Source: Cloeon dipterum | Taxonomy: Eukaryota; Arthropoda; Insecta; Ephemeroptera; Baetidae | DNA: 64,000 bases | Assembly (NCBI RefSeq): GCF_949628265.1 | Contig: NC_088788.1 | Span: forward strand, 35,574,335-35,638,334 | Reading direction: 5' to 3' | Part shown: positions 11,391-23,894 of the stretch, piece by piece | How positions within the stretch are numbered: the first letter of the stretch is position 1 | Layout: the number at the start of each line of letters is the position of its first letter | The notes under the pieces: model-generated | Database searches by the model: none | Seen by the model: the letters and a program-made list of their open reading frames with translations, nothing else | Told to the model about the DNA's origin: nothing | Position numbers and translations under genes: made by a program

Positions 11391-12254
11391 CGTGTGTCAG
11401 TGTTATTCCTTCTGCTCTGCGGCGCGGCAGACTAAACACTGAAACTCCCGCCTTATATCTTTTCAAAGTGAACCAGCGGAGAGTGGGTTGGTGCGTCAAG
11501 GGCGTTAATTGTTGATATGTTTGCCGAAAGACGCCTCGTCATCTTTTGAGCCACATGTGGGCAGTTATATATACTGTCGAAATCTAATGTGTTTTTTTGC
11601 AATTCTGACAGGTTCAACAATAAAGGTATTATGAATTGCTTTTAACTTTTTCGTCTGGCGCATTATTTACTTATCTCCGACGAGGACCAGGAGAGGGATG
11701 TACTTTTTTATTCTCATGCTGATTCAATACAAAAACACATTTTATTTTGAGCAAGAACTGGCAGCAATAAAATAAAATGCAATGGCAATCTCACGCCGCA
11801 CTGATCCACGATATTTGAAGTGCTAAAAATATGAAATTATTATATTTTAAATTATATGACACGCGAAGACGCAGTTTATTGCAATGGGAAGAAAACGTTC
11901 ATTTGCTACACTTAAAGCCACCATATTAAGGCTTCCGTATTTTAACATCGCGGCACAAGCATCTGCGTTGCACCTCAAGTTTTTGTTAGGTTCTTGAACG
12001 ACGAAAATACTGGTCTTATTGAATAGGTGGATAGAAAGTTGGTATCTTATTCTGTCACATAACTTTATTAAAAAATCAATTTTAACATGTTACAAAAATA
12101 ATTAGGCTCACACAGCTCTACCAAATGTCATTCCTATTTCACGCCACGTACACTATTGCATCTATCTAAACAATTATTATCAGTTAATTTCAAAGAGCAC
12201 ACGAATGTCTGTCTCACTTCCCTCGCTTCACAACTCCACATTTAACGCACTTAT
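11391..12254. other. Spacer between synthetase D and the Na+/H+ exchanger
   Basis: About 170 bp next to copy D form its promoter region, with TATATATA near 11565-11574 on the minus strand just upstream of the conserved box, and a second AGATATAAGG near 11451-11460. The rest, to 12254, is AT-rich and probably contains the 3' UTR of the exchanger. No gene was seen. Confidence 0.4.
11537..11561 (-). promoter_or_regulatory. Conserved upstream box of synthetase D
   Basis: On the minus strand it reads CCCACATGTGGCTCAAAAG followed by ATGACGA. The CACATGTG core is an E-box palindrome. It lies about 150-170 bp upstream of the ATG, matching the boxes of copies B and C in position and sequence. Confidence 0.55.
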
Positions 12255-15200
12255 TCACACTTCGGACTCTGAGCTGCCGCGGCGCGAGCCCCTTTGCGGC
12301 ACATTTGGCAAGGTGCGGTAGGGGGAGAGCAGGCGTTCCTCCGTTTCGTTCACCTCGGGGTTTGGCGACTCCGAGATGCGCGACTGGCGCTGCAGCACGT
12401 GCAGACTGGCTGGACCGGCCACCTCGTCTGATAGCGATTTGTTTGCCGCGTCCGAAGCTTCGTTTGACCTTTGTCTCGCGAGCGACAGTCTGCGGTTTGT
12501 CCGCGTGAAAATGGCGTTCATGCCGGGCAAATCTTCGGGAAACACGCCTTCCAACTCTGTTGGCACATTTTTGCGTTAAAATTTGGATTAAACACAGTCG
12601 GGGAATTTGCAACATTTTAACAGTGGGATTTGTGATTATTAGGGTTGGGAAACTTACGACGGTTGATCATTTTTTTATTTTTGAGTGCACCTGATTAAAT
12701 TTGAATTTTTGATGAGCACGAATCCCTCAGTTTTAAGACTATTTATTGTAAGATCACTTGCTTAAAATGACCAACATTTGCGGACTTTGCTGCTTATGTC
12801 AAAGTGGTCTGGTTATTATCACAAAATAGAAATTGATGACTTTTCCGCACAGTTTACACGATACAATGGTAATGTTTGGTTCTACACAATGCAAAATGAA
12901 AACCGTGACAGGTATATGTCTCGTGATTGAGTGTCTGTTCGCTCAACAAGCTGCCTTTCAGCTCTGGTTGACCATAGCGGGCGTGTCGTAAAATTCCGGC
13001 ACTAACTAGGAGAACCTGAACAATTGATTTCGAATAAATTTACTAAACATTGGAGTCTCAGGCAGAGAAAATCTATTAGATCCTTGTAAAAGATGTCAGT
13101 ATAGCCAGTTTAGAAGTTAATTTTGATTTCATGCGTTCTTACTTAGAGAGGCACACTGCTTTTTTCAGACATCTCGACTTTACACACTCAACTCAATTAA
13201 ATCATTCAGCGTTAGATAAGGCCAAATTACCTGGATGGCGTAACTGGCGATATGCGCCACGGCCAGATCAAAGAGCATTATTTAACACTGTAATGACGGA
13301 GGATTTTGAGAGGGAGGTCATTTTGGCCGTGGCAAAGATTGCGCCTCTACCTTTTTTGGCATTTTGGGTGGAAAATTAACGACCAGAGGATTGAAACGAG
13401 ACTCCCAAATAAGTAAACTCGTGAGAGACAAATTAAATTATATTTTTTGCAATTGGAAGTATGTGAGACTCAGTGTACTGCTAATTTAATTTGATTCATT
13501 TTTTATTTTAAATAAAGAGAAATTAAATTGCCTAATCGTCAACCACATAGAATCAGATTTCTAAAGCCTCCCACTCTACCGTCAATTCTGAATTTAACAG
13601 TCTTGCACTTATTAACTCTTAACTGCTCAGACTCCTCTCCAGTAAGTAATCTATTATAAACAAAGTGAAGTGACGTACATGAATAAAGAGACAGATATAT
13701 ATAAGTGTATGTGACCCTCCAAATTATCAGAAAGCAGTGTCACGTCATGTGCAAAATAGTATAAGGTTATTGGGTGCATTTTCCAAAATTAAATTGATGT
13801 CAGCAATTGCAAAAATAAAGAGATGAATGGATTCAAGTAGGATGCAAGTAGGACACAAATTAGACAAATTTAAAATAAGTGAATTCTCTTGAGCCAGACT
13901 TGGGCGACAAAGTACGGACACGCCACGCATAGGTTTCCCAGAGCGTTTCTTTGATCCAATTAAATGTTTGCAGTAGAAACTAGGAATTGTAAATTGAATG
14001 TTTTTCTAAATGCACATGTCCATGCGTTTCTTCTAAATATGCAGACACAGTAAAAATAAACAAAACCATCTAACAATCACGCATTTTGTTCACCTCTATT
14101 GACCGTCAAATATTGCTGTTTGGGGACACACTCTTCAGGGACAGTAGTGACTCCTGGTAAAATACAACATCTTGTCGTTTTCAATAAGGGTGTAAATTTA
14201 GCAAGGAAATGTGTCATACCTGAAACCACCTGTCTTCGTCTCTGGCCGAAAAACTCGGGGTCCTGCACTTCGAGGGAAGAGTTTGCGCCGGAACTTTGGA
14301 TCGCAGACTGCGCCGAGTGGTGCCTGAGAGCGGCCATGTGCGTGATTCTTCTCGCGGTCAGTAGCCTGCGTTCCAGGTGGTCCCTCAACTCCTGGTAGTC
14401 GTCGTCGATCAAGTTCCTGTTGTGCTTGTAGTGGAACTGTTTGAAATTAAATTTTCATTAAATCGCAATCTCGAAAAAGCCGTGACGCGTACCCTTTGAT
14501 AGGGTGTGTTCTTCAGGGCCTTCCTCAGCGTCAGGTTGGATGACGTGAGCTCTCCCTCGGTAAGGGTGCGCGACCGTCCTCTCGAAGGCGGCATGGAAGG
14601 GCTGGCGGAGGACAAGACCAGGGTGCCTCGGCGGCGCAGCTCGACGCCAGGGAACAGGTCGGTCACCCTGAGGAAGGCTCCAGGCGGCGGCAAGCCCATC
14701 AGGGCAGCCTTGGCCGGGTCCAGCGATTCCCGCGAGCCGTATCCGCCGAACAAATTCTGGTCCTCAACCAGCGTCACCGGGCCGTACAAGTGGGCAAAGT
14801 GCTCGCTGAACATTTTTTAAATTTATTGACCATCGAAAGAAATACGACAATTAAAACGCACGTCAAAGTGAGCTTTTCGAATAGCCTCGTCAGGTCGTTT
14901 TCTGCGTCAGGGTTCATGAAAATGCGCTTCAGGTATTTGTCATCCAAATACTCCAGTTTTCGCTGCAACGATTTTTCTTTGTTCTTAAATCTATGAATTG
15001 AGCGTCGACGTCGTACTTACCCTGACATAATAGTCGCCCCTCGCGCCAGCGATTTCCTCTATCCCGGCCATCAGCATGCTTATCACCTGCGGAGAAAACC
15101 GCGATTTTTATGCACAGAACTAATCGATAAAATGGGCATACGTACATGATCCGACACTTCTTCGTGCAGCAACTTGTGTCCTGATTGAGACCTTTCAATG

Positions 15201-18200
15201 TGCAGCAGGTCAACAAGAGTTTTTATTGTACCACCCTGGAAAAATCGTGGATTAAATTTGACTTTTTGAAAATTATCGATTCTGCTTCAAACCTAGGGTA
15301 GATTTTGAGCAACAAAAAAAAGATGCTCAAGGGTGAACAATTTAAATGTTCTAGCAAATAATGTATGTGTATAAAAATAAGTGGGGATTAAGATCTACTT
15401 GGATTGCCGATTGTTGAAATATTCCTCTCCCTTAGAATCCAATTAAAAAAAGGTTGAAATTAATATTCACAGCTCTCATTTGCATTCGGTGGACGGCTGG
15501 GGGCAAACTAATATAATATGCAATCCGCTCGTCACGCAGGTCGCGACGGTTGCATAACTCCGACTCACTTGGATAAAAACGGTGAAGAGGATGACGACGA
15601 GGGTGGCCGTGATGAAGAGCTGGCGCGGCGGAACCAGCGACCCGTCCAGCATCACGACCAGAGAAAAGCCGACCGCTCCTCGCAGGCCTCCGTAGGCCAT
15701 GATGAACTGCTCCTGCATCTCGATCTGGCGCACGCTCATCAAATTGTTCAACGCGGTGAGCAGAAAAACGCCTGAGAAAAAGTGCAGATTTAAATCAAAA
15801 GTGTTTAAATCAGGGGGACGAACGGATTGTTTACCTACGAATCTGCATATGAGGCAGAGCAACAGGGTCCACAGGACGAAGCCGGTGTGCCACACGTGCT
15901 TGTCGCTGACCAAAACCATTCCCAAAAATAGAAATATGATGGCATCACTAGTCGAACTGCAATTTGCATAACGCCGCAATAAAATTGGTATCGATCCGCC
16001 GTTCCGAATCCAAGAGGCTTGCTTACCTGAGCATTTTCGTGAAGTATTTTACGGTTGTGTACGATTTGTGCGAAATGTTTTTGAGCGCGTAGTGAGCTTG
16101 AACTAATCCACAGCCAATTATGCTGGAATAATCAATCGAAGCATGCAATTAAGACAGTAAGCCAGATCTGCACGAGAGGTTTTCTCAGATAAAATCTGGA
16201 TCAATACATTTGGAGCTTTCAAGGCTGATAGAAATGTTATGCTGAGCTTCAGATTCGAGCAAGCTGATCCCCATATTGCTCAAATATGTCCCTTGACACT
16301 CGCAAATAATATGCCTTGATTAATAAATGGCACAAGTGGATTGTTTACTCACCTAATGATTCCGGAAAAGTGGAACAACTCGGCACTGAGGTAGGAAAGG
16401 TAGGCCATTCCTAAAACGGCCAAAGGCTCCACAACTAACGACAATTTGATGTAAGCAGTGTAACCAAAATCGATCATCCTTAGGGGTGGGGGGACAAACC
16501 TCGAACATCCTGAGTCGTCTTCGTGATTAGCGCCGTAAAGAGGCCACCGATGACGCCGACGACCAGGCCTCCGCAGCTCACGGTGAAAAAGGAGAGCACT
16601 GCCAACGCGTACTGCTCTCCGCGGATCACGGGCATTTCGGTGAAGGCCACCATCGTCGTGTACAGCACCACGGTGACAGCGTCTGCGCCCCCCAACGTTA
16701 ATTTAAATTAATTTCCTAATTATTCTTACCGTTCAGGAGGGACTCGCCGAAAACTAGGAAATAGAGATCTTTGTTGACGCCAACCTCTTGAAATATGGCG
16801 AGCACAGCCACGGGATCGACGGCCGAAATCAAGGACGAAAAGACCAGACTGTCCAGCAGGGTCAAAGAGTAGGAAGACGAGGCGAATCCGCCGAATTGCC
16901 AAAGCGATCCCATGATTCCGAGTTTGTAGATTCCAAATAAAAGAGCGCCTGAAATGATTCCCGTGAGAATATTTGGAATTTCACGGCTGATTCAATTACC
17001 GATTGCAAAAGTGTTAAACAGTGTCCCCTGCAAAATCAAATTTAAAATCAGAAAAGTCTTTTCTCGTCGCTTGTTGGGTGGCAATTGTTTTTATTTATAA
17101 TGTTTTTTCGTACCACAACGGCGTAGAGCAAGATAGTGGACAGATTATCCGCAAACGCTCTGTCGTAGAGCGAGTAAGCCGACTCCAGAATAACCCTGCA
17201 ATCAATATGCGAAAAGAGTAATTTGCGTTCATATTGCTAAACAATGTTTGCGTTATGTGTGCCGTTGAAAATATCGATTCTTTGAATTTGATGGTTGACA
17301 GCTGCGTGCGTGTGTGGCTGCGAATCAATATGGATCCTCCCGTGTGTCCAATAATTTGGTGGGAGGTGACAATCATTAGGAATTCATCGCAAGGTCGGTA
17401 ATCACACGGAATAGGAAAGCGTCGACACGGAAATGAACGCTTAAGCTCAATAGGTTTTCGCGTGACCGCGTCTCCCGCCAACGGAAATCTTTTCCTCTCG
17501 ATTCATTTAAGCCGTGATAGAATTCGTGGAGCGACCTCAAATTGTCACGGAATCGATTATGAGGTGAAAAACGCGACGCAATTATGTCAACAATCAATTG
17601 TTGGTGCATAATTAATCAAGCAGGGAAATGCGAGATTTATTTTTCGTAAACACTCACGGGGGCAGCAGGACGAGGAAAAACAATCTTGGCGTGAACATGG
17701 GCATGATGAAGGGCTGGTCGTGGCCGCCGGACTCGTGCACCGGCGTCGGGTTCACTTTGGGATGGTCGTCGAGGATTTTGTCGGTGGCGAGCGCCGCAGC
17801 CTCCGGCCCTTGCACACCCGCAGCACTGCGCAAAACCAAATAATCCGCCGTTACGGAAAAACAATTCATTTCGTGTGCCGCGCTTGACATGCAATATTTC
17901 CCAGCTTCAATGCGGAAGTGAAACTGGGTGAATGTGAATGGGGTGTTTGGAAAAAAATGATGTACTTACTACAAGACGCCGCCGACGGCTACGCCCATTA
18001 TGATCATCAGACTGGGAACAATATATATTTTTAGAATTTAGATTTGTCACAAATAATGGCTTAAAGCTTTATTTACCAGGATTCGGGTATTCTCGAGGAT
18101 AAAAAATGCACGTGATGGAAAGCTGAAAAATAAAATATGTGCTCTTAATTTCATTATTCTTTAATACTGCTCAAATCAATAACTACTTATATAACTATAG

Positions 18201-18646
18201 TGTAACTGAAATAAAAAAATTAGTTTTAACGACATGTGTACATATTAGTTTTTTGGAAAATAAAAAATAAGCCATCAATCGACTTGCCTCGTCATAAATC
18301 GTCACTATTGAACAAAAATATGATTTTAAAATTTAAGGGAGGGATACCTTTGGAATTTAATTTTGAGTGTCGTCAGGAATAGATGAACTGAAAACGCGCG
18401 CTTACCGACTTTGGCCAGTCCCGTGACCAGGACAAATGCAGTGAAGGTGAAGAAAACGCCGATTTCGTCCCATCGCCAGCTGGCCACGTGAATGCCCGAG
18501 TGAGTGTGCTGCTCGCCCGCGGTTGAGCTCAGGTGGTCTCGTTCTTTGGCAAAGGTGGCATTTTCCAACAGGTCGAAGTCGAAGGCCACGGCCCCCAGGG
18601 CAGTGGTGGCCAGCAGCAAAAGTCCCACTCCTGTGGCGAGCAGCAT
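12255..18646 (-). CDS. Nhe2: Sodium/hydrogen exchanger, plasma-membrane NHE1-5 type
   Basis: An SLC9-family Na+/H+ antiporter of roughly 900 aa in about 19 exons. The start [15 protein letters not shown] (ATG at 18646) is a signal-like first membrane segment, preceded by a splice acceptor. Membrane-domain landmarks are: [15 protein letters not shown] (18.4 kb), [10 protein letters not shown] (18.1 kb), [20 protein letters not shown] (17.7/17.2 kb), [15 protein letters not shown] and FGESLLN/DAV (16.75 and 16.68 kb), and [12 protein letters not shown] (15.67 kb). The Asn-Asp pair needed for transport is formed across the junction at 16.73/16.69 kb. The long cytoplasmic tail has [17 protein letters not shown] and serine-rich stretches. 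The last exon (12255-12556) ends SSESEV, a class I PDZ ligand. The symbol assumes orthology to insect Nhe2, which I judged from family resemblance only. Confidence 0.9.
12557..14075. other. Long intron before the last exchanger exon
   Basis: An intron of about 1.5 kb inside the exchanger gene. The phases of the flanking exons match: AGAG before the donor near 14090, AGTTGG after the acceptor at 12556. I see no nested gene. An 82-codon open frame at 13131-13379 (+) has no recognisable family. Confidence 0.45.
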
Positions 18647-19470
18647 GCCTCCCGCCCTACCAAAATCATCTTTTTCTTTTTAAAAATATTTTAACTTGTC
18701 TGATAGGAAATTTCCATTCACACTAATTCAAATGTCCTCCAGAAAATTGTTGTTTTGAGAAAGGTAAAACAAACAGCAAATGGAACAATGCTAGCGCGGT
18801 CCTAAATTAAAAAACGGAACCGATTTAGTTGGTGTGCCAGGTGAGCCTGTGAAGATGTGCTAAATAGAGTTCACCTTAGAAGGCGTCGAAGGAGCGCCTC
18901 GGAGAGTGTCGAGACATGGTGCGTGCGACCTGGGCCAAGTCTCACGTGTGTCTGCCCGTCGGGCCGCGCGTCCACTTATTACGCCCTCCCGCCCCCAATC
19001 AATACGCCGGCGGGCATAAAATAATAAAAAGGCCTGCGCGCGTTACGGACCTTCGCGCGACCCGCTGACCACATAGAGCAGCGCTCTTTTTCCTATTCGG
19101 GTCATTGCATAAGTTAAAAGAAACGAACCGCCACACACCCTGTCTCTTTTTCTCGAATTATTGTCTTCCCATATCGGAATAATGTATTCCAAATCGCCAT
19201 GGCTTACTTTATAGCACGCCTGATGGATATTCGATAAACCATCTTCGGTTATATGCACGAAATAAAACGTGAGAGTTTTACGATGTCTTTGATTTTTCGT
19301 GTAAGAAAAATTGATCTTTCTCTCTCAATCAGATGGAGTGCACATTTTAAGATCTTCACTTGGTGAAAGACGAATAAAGATAATTTAAATTGGAATTACT
19401 TTAGTTGAAATTTTGGTCGAATAATTTAATTTAATCAGGAATGTGCCCTAAGAACCAGTTTGTTTTAAAA

Positions 19471-19600
19471 AATGTCCAATTTTTTTCTTGATTTCGATCT
19501 CTCTTGTCGGGACCTATCCAATGGTGTACGCATTATGAACTAAACTTCCCTTCTGGTGAAATAAATCGTAATTTTACAATAAGGAGACGGTGCTGCTTGA
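19471..19600. repeat. Dispersed repeat, copy 1
   Basis: This aligns with 51781-51918 through matching blocks such as TGATTT, TATCCAAT, ATTATGA, GTGAAATAAATCGTA and GGAGAC in the same order and spacing. Identity is roughly 70-75% by eye. It has no coding potential and no obvious ends. The family is unknown. Confidence 0.55.
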
Positions 19601-20734
19601 GGTAAAAATTGCCGTGATATTTGTATGAAGCGTGAAAGAGGCCTGCTGATTCTGAGAAAAAATAAAAACAATCGTTCCCATTTACCTATCTCACGCATTC
19701 CATTTCTTGGGATTTACTCTTGACGAAATTGAGTAACCTATTCTCCTTTTAGCCGCGCAGACGAGCAAACAAAAAATGGAAACTTACGTTTTGGATAGAC
19801 AAGACGTACACGGCACGCGCGGCAGACACACTGCGGTGGCTTGGCTCTCTTCCCTTCGGCTACCGCGAAAACGAAATGACATACTGCACTTTCAAGAAGA
19901 GCGGCAGTCACAGAAAGTGTTCAGCAGTTTAAATTTACACACTCCACCTCAAGGAGAGTGCACCGAGTTTCCCACGAGGTAAATTTACGAGAACGAAAGC
20001 CTGCCATGCAGATTGCCTCTTTCTTTGATGTAAATAGGATGCGAATTAAACTTGACCGAGCCACTTTTAATATATGTGCCTTCTGGACAGTGCCAAAGAG
20101 TGAGCATGATCTTGTATTCTGTTTTTGGACGTAAGGGGGTTTGGGGCAAAGGTGACCTAAGCTGCGTGTCTCCATTATAAACTCGATATTAAAGTTAAAA
20201 ATAATCTCTTAACTTTTAAAGTGGCGGTCGATCGCGTCTCGCGCCCCGCCAAACAAATCTATTCCTTTCCATCCTGCTGCTTTTATTTGTTCATCTCAAG
20301 CAATTTTTGATCTCTTTAGCCGCGTCAAATTTGAATAATTCCAACACACGCGGTGGTTATTAACGTGTTAGTCTGTCGTGTCATGTCTGCTAGATTACGT
20401 TCTTTGTTCTCACTCAGCTGCAAAACTTTAAACGTTAATAGGAATAAGAAAGTGCGTCTGTTTGAGCAAAAGCAAAAGTGTTGGCACCAACAGTCTACTT
20501 GTCCAAAATTAACTCGCACGCAAATAAATACAATCTAGTTTGCTCTCAGATTAAAATTTAAAATTTCCGAAGCACCTGAGGATTAAAGATTGAGCATAGG
20601 ATTAGTCACTTCGGTGCCACTTCCCAGTTTTTTTTTTATCTCGACGCGTCTCATGAAATTGCTGATTTGCCTCAAGAAATGAGAACACGGGGAATGCGAC
20701 GCGCTAAATAGGGGTTAAATCGGGTGAGACTTAC

Positions 20735-20901
20735 ATATTGGACGCCCGCGCTGCCGTATATATTTATGTGTGGTCGCGTGGCATTCTCGGGCCGAACCGC
20801 TCTGAATGCACGGACGCACGGACACTGGGCAGCATGCCGCGTGCCGCCACGCAAAACTCGGCAATCTGCGACTCTGTCTGCGTGTGACAGCGTCTCCGAC
20901 T
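20735..20901 (-). other. Candidate 5' noncoding exon (probably of the exchanger)
   Basis: A TCAGTC initiator at 20903-20898 (minus) begins a GC-rich segment that ends at a perfect-looking donor, CAATAT|GTAAGT, at 20735. It is on the same strand as, and upstream of, the exchanger, whose first coding exon is preceded by a splice acceptor. Assigning it to that gene is an inference. Confidence 0.35.
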
Positions 20902-22131
20902 GATTAAAATTAATTTTGATCGTTGCACTGCGCCGAGTAGGGTCGCTGCCAACAAAGCTAAAATCGGCCCCGCGCCTGCTGCCCTCAATTGATGCTAAAA
21001 TGCACGCGGACTGCATACGAATCGCACTCAGCGCATTGCCCCCCGCGCCACTTCAATTAGTTGCATTCGACCGCAGCATCCATCCATCACTCGTCGCCTT
21101 CGCTCACTTTCGATTCGAATCGCAGACTGACAGTGAGACGCACGAGCAAGTTGAATCAACACAAAATCAGTCGCAATCAGACCCTCCATTTTTACTCGCT
21201 TCAAACAAAAATTAACCCTTGCAATTTTAGTTCAGGGTTGCAAATTACCAACCCGAAACTGTGATTTATTTTTATTTTCAGTCATGCGTACAAATTTAAA
21301 AAAAATGAATAAATAAGAAAACTGAGGAGCAAATCTAACAAAACATTAATCTCTCGCCGCGCCAAGCCAACAATAATTATCACTATAAGCTCAGGGAGGG
21401 GAATTTGGGCACGGAGCAAATCTTAAGCTCGCGGTAAATAAAGGTATAAATGATAAAAACCAGTGTTGAAATCAACGACGAGTAGCAAGAAGAGAGCAAT
21501 CCTGCTTTAATCCAAGAAATTTTCAAAAAGCTTATTATTATTATTGGCTCTTTAAATCCTTAATTTAATTCAAATTCTAATTTATTTGACGTTCAGTTAG
21601 TACACACAGCACATAGCAAAATACCAAAGATTACAAAATTGACATTTTGAAAATATAAGGACTGTGTGTTCAAAGAATAGTGTCGACAGTCAAATGAATC
21701 AAATTAATAATCTCTATGCAGCGATAACATTGTTTTCGAACCGTATATTATTTAATTTCTGTCAACGACTAATTAACATGCATAAAACTGTCTGTGAAGC
21801 TTTCAGAGCATCACAACCGTATACGAATCTTGATATTGAAAGCCATTTGAATGATTCTTAAAATGCTTAAACTGTATCCAATTAACTATCTCAATTAAAA
21901 AAGATACTCGTACTATACTAAGGGATGCTACTCAATGCAACGCAGACCATCCAACTTGTTGTTGCTAATTAATTTATCCAAATATTTAAAATGCATTTCA
22001 ATTCCTTGAATATTCTTGCAGTCATAAAACTAAATAGAATAAAAAATACAAGTCAAACTATTAATCTTTTTTAAACTATTTTCATTTCTCCTTTGGTAAA
22101 TTTTGATTCTTTGAGGTTTAAAAAGCAAAAA

Positions 22132-22461
22132 TTATTCTGCTGGGTCAGTTGAATCAGTTTTCTCTATCAAAAAATGATAAACAGTTGACGCGTTCGAATA
22201 ACAAGAAACAATCTTGATGCCATTTTCAAAGAGAGAATAGGGGTTTGTGGTCAAGCAGTCAAGGATACCTGCGAAAAGATGACATGATGTCAGATGTGTT
22301 CCATGAGGTTGAAAGCTGCAGCTGTTATCGCGAAACGTGAGCTTCTGTCTGTTGAAGACTCGTTTCTGGTATGTCTCATCTTTCATTATCAGCGTGACGA
22401 GAACCCCACCTTTGCGATAAGGAAGTAACCCGACAGTTCCTTTGTGATGAGCAATTGCCAT
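22132..22461 (-). CDS. Unrecognised 109-codon ORF
   Basis: An open frame starting MAIAHHKGTVG and ending DSTDPAE. It stays open a further 13 codons upstream to a possible acceptor (AATAG) at about 22503. It lies just past the poly(A) signal of twisted gastrulation, on the same strand. I recognise no domain, signal peptide or membrane segment. It may be a lineage-specific gene, an exon of a larger gene or a chance frame. Confidence 0.22.
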   Translation of the reverse strand: MAIAHHKGTVGLLPYRKGGVLVTLIMKDETYQKRVFNRQKLTFRDNSCSFQPHGTHLTSCHLFAGILDCLTTNPYSLFENGIKIVSCYSNASTVYHFLIEKTDSTDPAE

Positions 22462-22561
22462 CTTTCGAGCGAACGCCCCAGTTCCCTCGTGGTATACAAA
22501 CTTCTATTCAAGGTGACGGAACATGTGAGAAAACAAATACGCGTTGAGCAAGATAGAGTAC

Positions 22562-22567
22562 TTTATT
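22562..22567 (-). promoter_or_regulatory. Poly(A) signal of tsg
   Basis: AATAAA on the minus strand, about 175 nt past the tsg stop codon. It is the first canonical signal downstream. Confidence 0.5.
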
Positions 22568-22740
22568 AATGTCATATTACAAATAATGGCATCAGCCTGT
22601 AATAGTAAAGCGAGTATTGAAATTGTTCTGTTTAAAATATAAATTAGTAAATTTAATAAGGCAACAGTTGATAAAAATAATATTTTCTAATGGAATGGCA
22701 CAGCATCGTAAGTAAGTTTGTTCATGAGCGAACCGTCTTT

Positions 22741-23894
22741 TCAGTCCTTTTGCGGATCTTCCTCGTCGTCGACGTCTTCGAGGTGCTCGTTTTTCTGGTC
22801 GGTCACTTCCTCGTAGTCGATCAGACCCTCTCTCGATTCAGCAAGGCCGAGCCCAGGTTCTTCATCCTCGTCGTTGTCTTTCTTCACCGGGCAATCAGGA
22901 CACCTGCATATATACATATAATTATGACACACAATGCAATAAAATTCGAGTGTGGCACGGACCTGCTTTCGTTGATGCCGTAGTTGATGCACGACTCGCC
23001 GACGCACTCGCAGCAGCCGTCGTGGAACCACCTGACGCTTGACGCGCCCATCGTGTAGCAGCTGTCCCTGCACTTGATGAACGACATGCACTGTCGCTGG
23101 AAAGCCACGGTGCAGTTCAAAATCACAACCCTGTCCTTGCTGCTGCTGCTGTCCACCACTCTCTCCGTGTTGTCTGCGCAACATTCAATTTCAATTCCAT
23201 CATAATGATGATAAATCAATTTCCGAGGGTTAATTTTAGGTTTTTTTTAAATTTAAATCTTACAGCTGGGGGTTTTAGACAACTTGTCACATTTTAGGGT
23301 GATGCAAACCAACAAAAATCTAAAATAATATCAAATTCAGGAATGATTCCTATTATTTTAATTCAATTCAGGTTGCGTCATCAATTTTTTTTTAAATTTG
23401 TCTCACCAATTGTTTGATATTTAATATCCTTTTCTATCTTGGGCACGAACGAGGAGGTGTCGATTTCCACTGGATAAGTGAAGACGACCCATCTCATGAG
23501 CTCGTCAGGCGTCTCAGTGTACAATTTAAAGAGGCCCGTGTAGTCGTCCGAGAAGTCCTGGACGTTGCTCTGCTTGCTCAGGTCGCTCAGCGAATTGGTA
23601 GCGTTCCTCTTGGGGCAAATGCCTGTGGATGTGGACGCACATTTATTAATTCACATCAATTGGAAGCACTGCTTGAAACCGACCTATGCAGGAGCAGCAG
23701 TCCATGTACTTGTCGCCGAGGCACGTGAAGCAGTCCTTGCAGCAGGTGCACTCGTTCGTCACGCTCAGCTCGCACTTGCACGACTGCGTGATCATGCACT
23801 TGCTCACCACCGGCGCGCACAGGGCCTCGTTGCACGACTCGGCCCCTTGCACCACCAACATCGCCAAGACAAAAGCCAGCGTCCGCATTGTCAT
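22741..23894 (-). CDS. tsg: Twisted gastrulation, secreted BMP modulator
   Basis: A secreted cysteine-rich protein that binds BMPs together with chordin/Sog and shapes BMP gradients. Four exons (23684-23894, 23407-23622, 22973-23173, 22741-22913) total 801 nt, or 266 aa. The signal peptide MTMRTLAFVLAMLVVQGAES is followed at once by the N-terminal cysteine domain (CNEALCAPVVSKC, then CTCCKDCFTCLG and CCSCIG). The C-terminal tsg domain has CMSFIKCRDSC, then RWFHDGCCECVGESCINYG. A stretch with an N-glycosylation site, NATNS, lies between. After the last cysteines (CPDCP) there is an acidic tail of about 45 residues rich in D and E, absent from the vertebrate TWSG1 I recall. The start ATG directly follows a splice acceptor. 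Confidence 0.93.

Larger units (their letters stand above)
18647..22131. other. Upstream region of the exchanger
   Basis: Mostly noncoding. A minus-strand sequence near 18880-18918 has an ATG followed by a 13-codon frame ending at a donor-like site and could be a 5' UTR exon with a short upstream ORF. A dispersed repeat lies at 19471-19600 and a stronger 5' exon candidate at 20735-20901. The stretch 21060-22131 shows nothing recognisable. Confidence 0.4.

Noticed and set aside
12214-12615. 133-codon minus-strand frame at the exchanger 3' end
   Set aside because: The alternative frame of the same exon (12255-12556) joins in phase to the upstream exon and continues the exchanger tail.
13131-13379. 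82-codon plus-strand frame in the exchanger intron
   Set aside because: No recognisable domain, no splice context and AT-rich surroundings.
15518-15971. Plus-strand open frames of 85-90 codons
   Set aside because: They are antisense shadows of the membrane-domain exons of the Na+/H+ exchanger.
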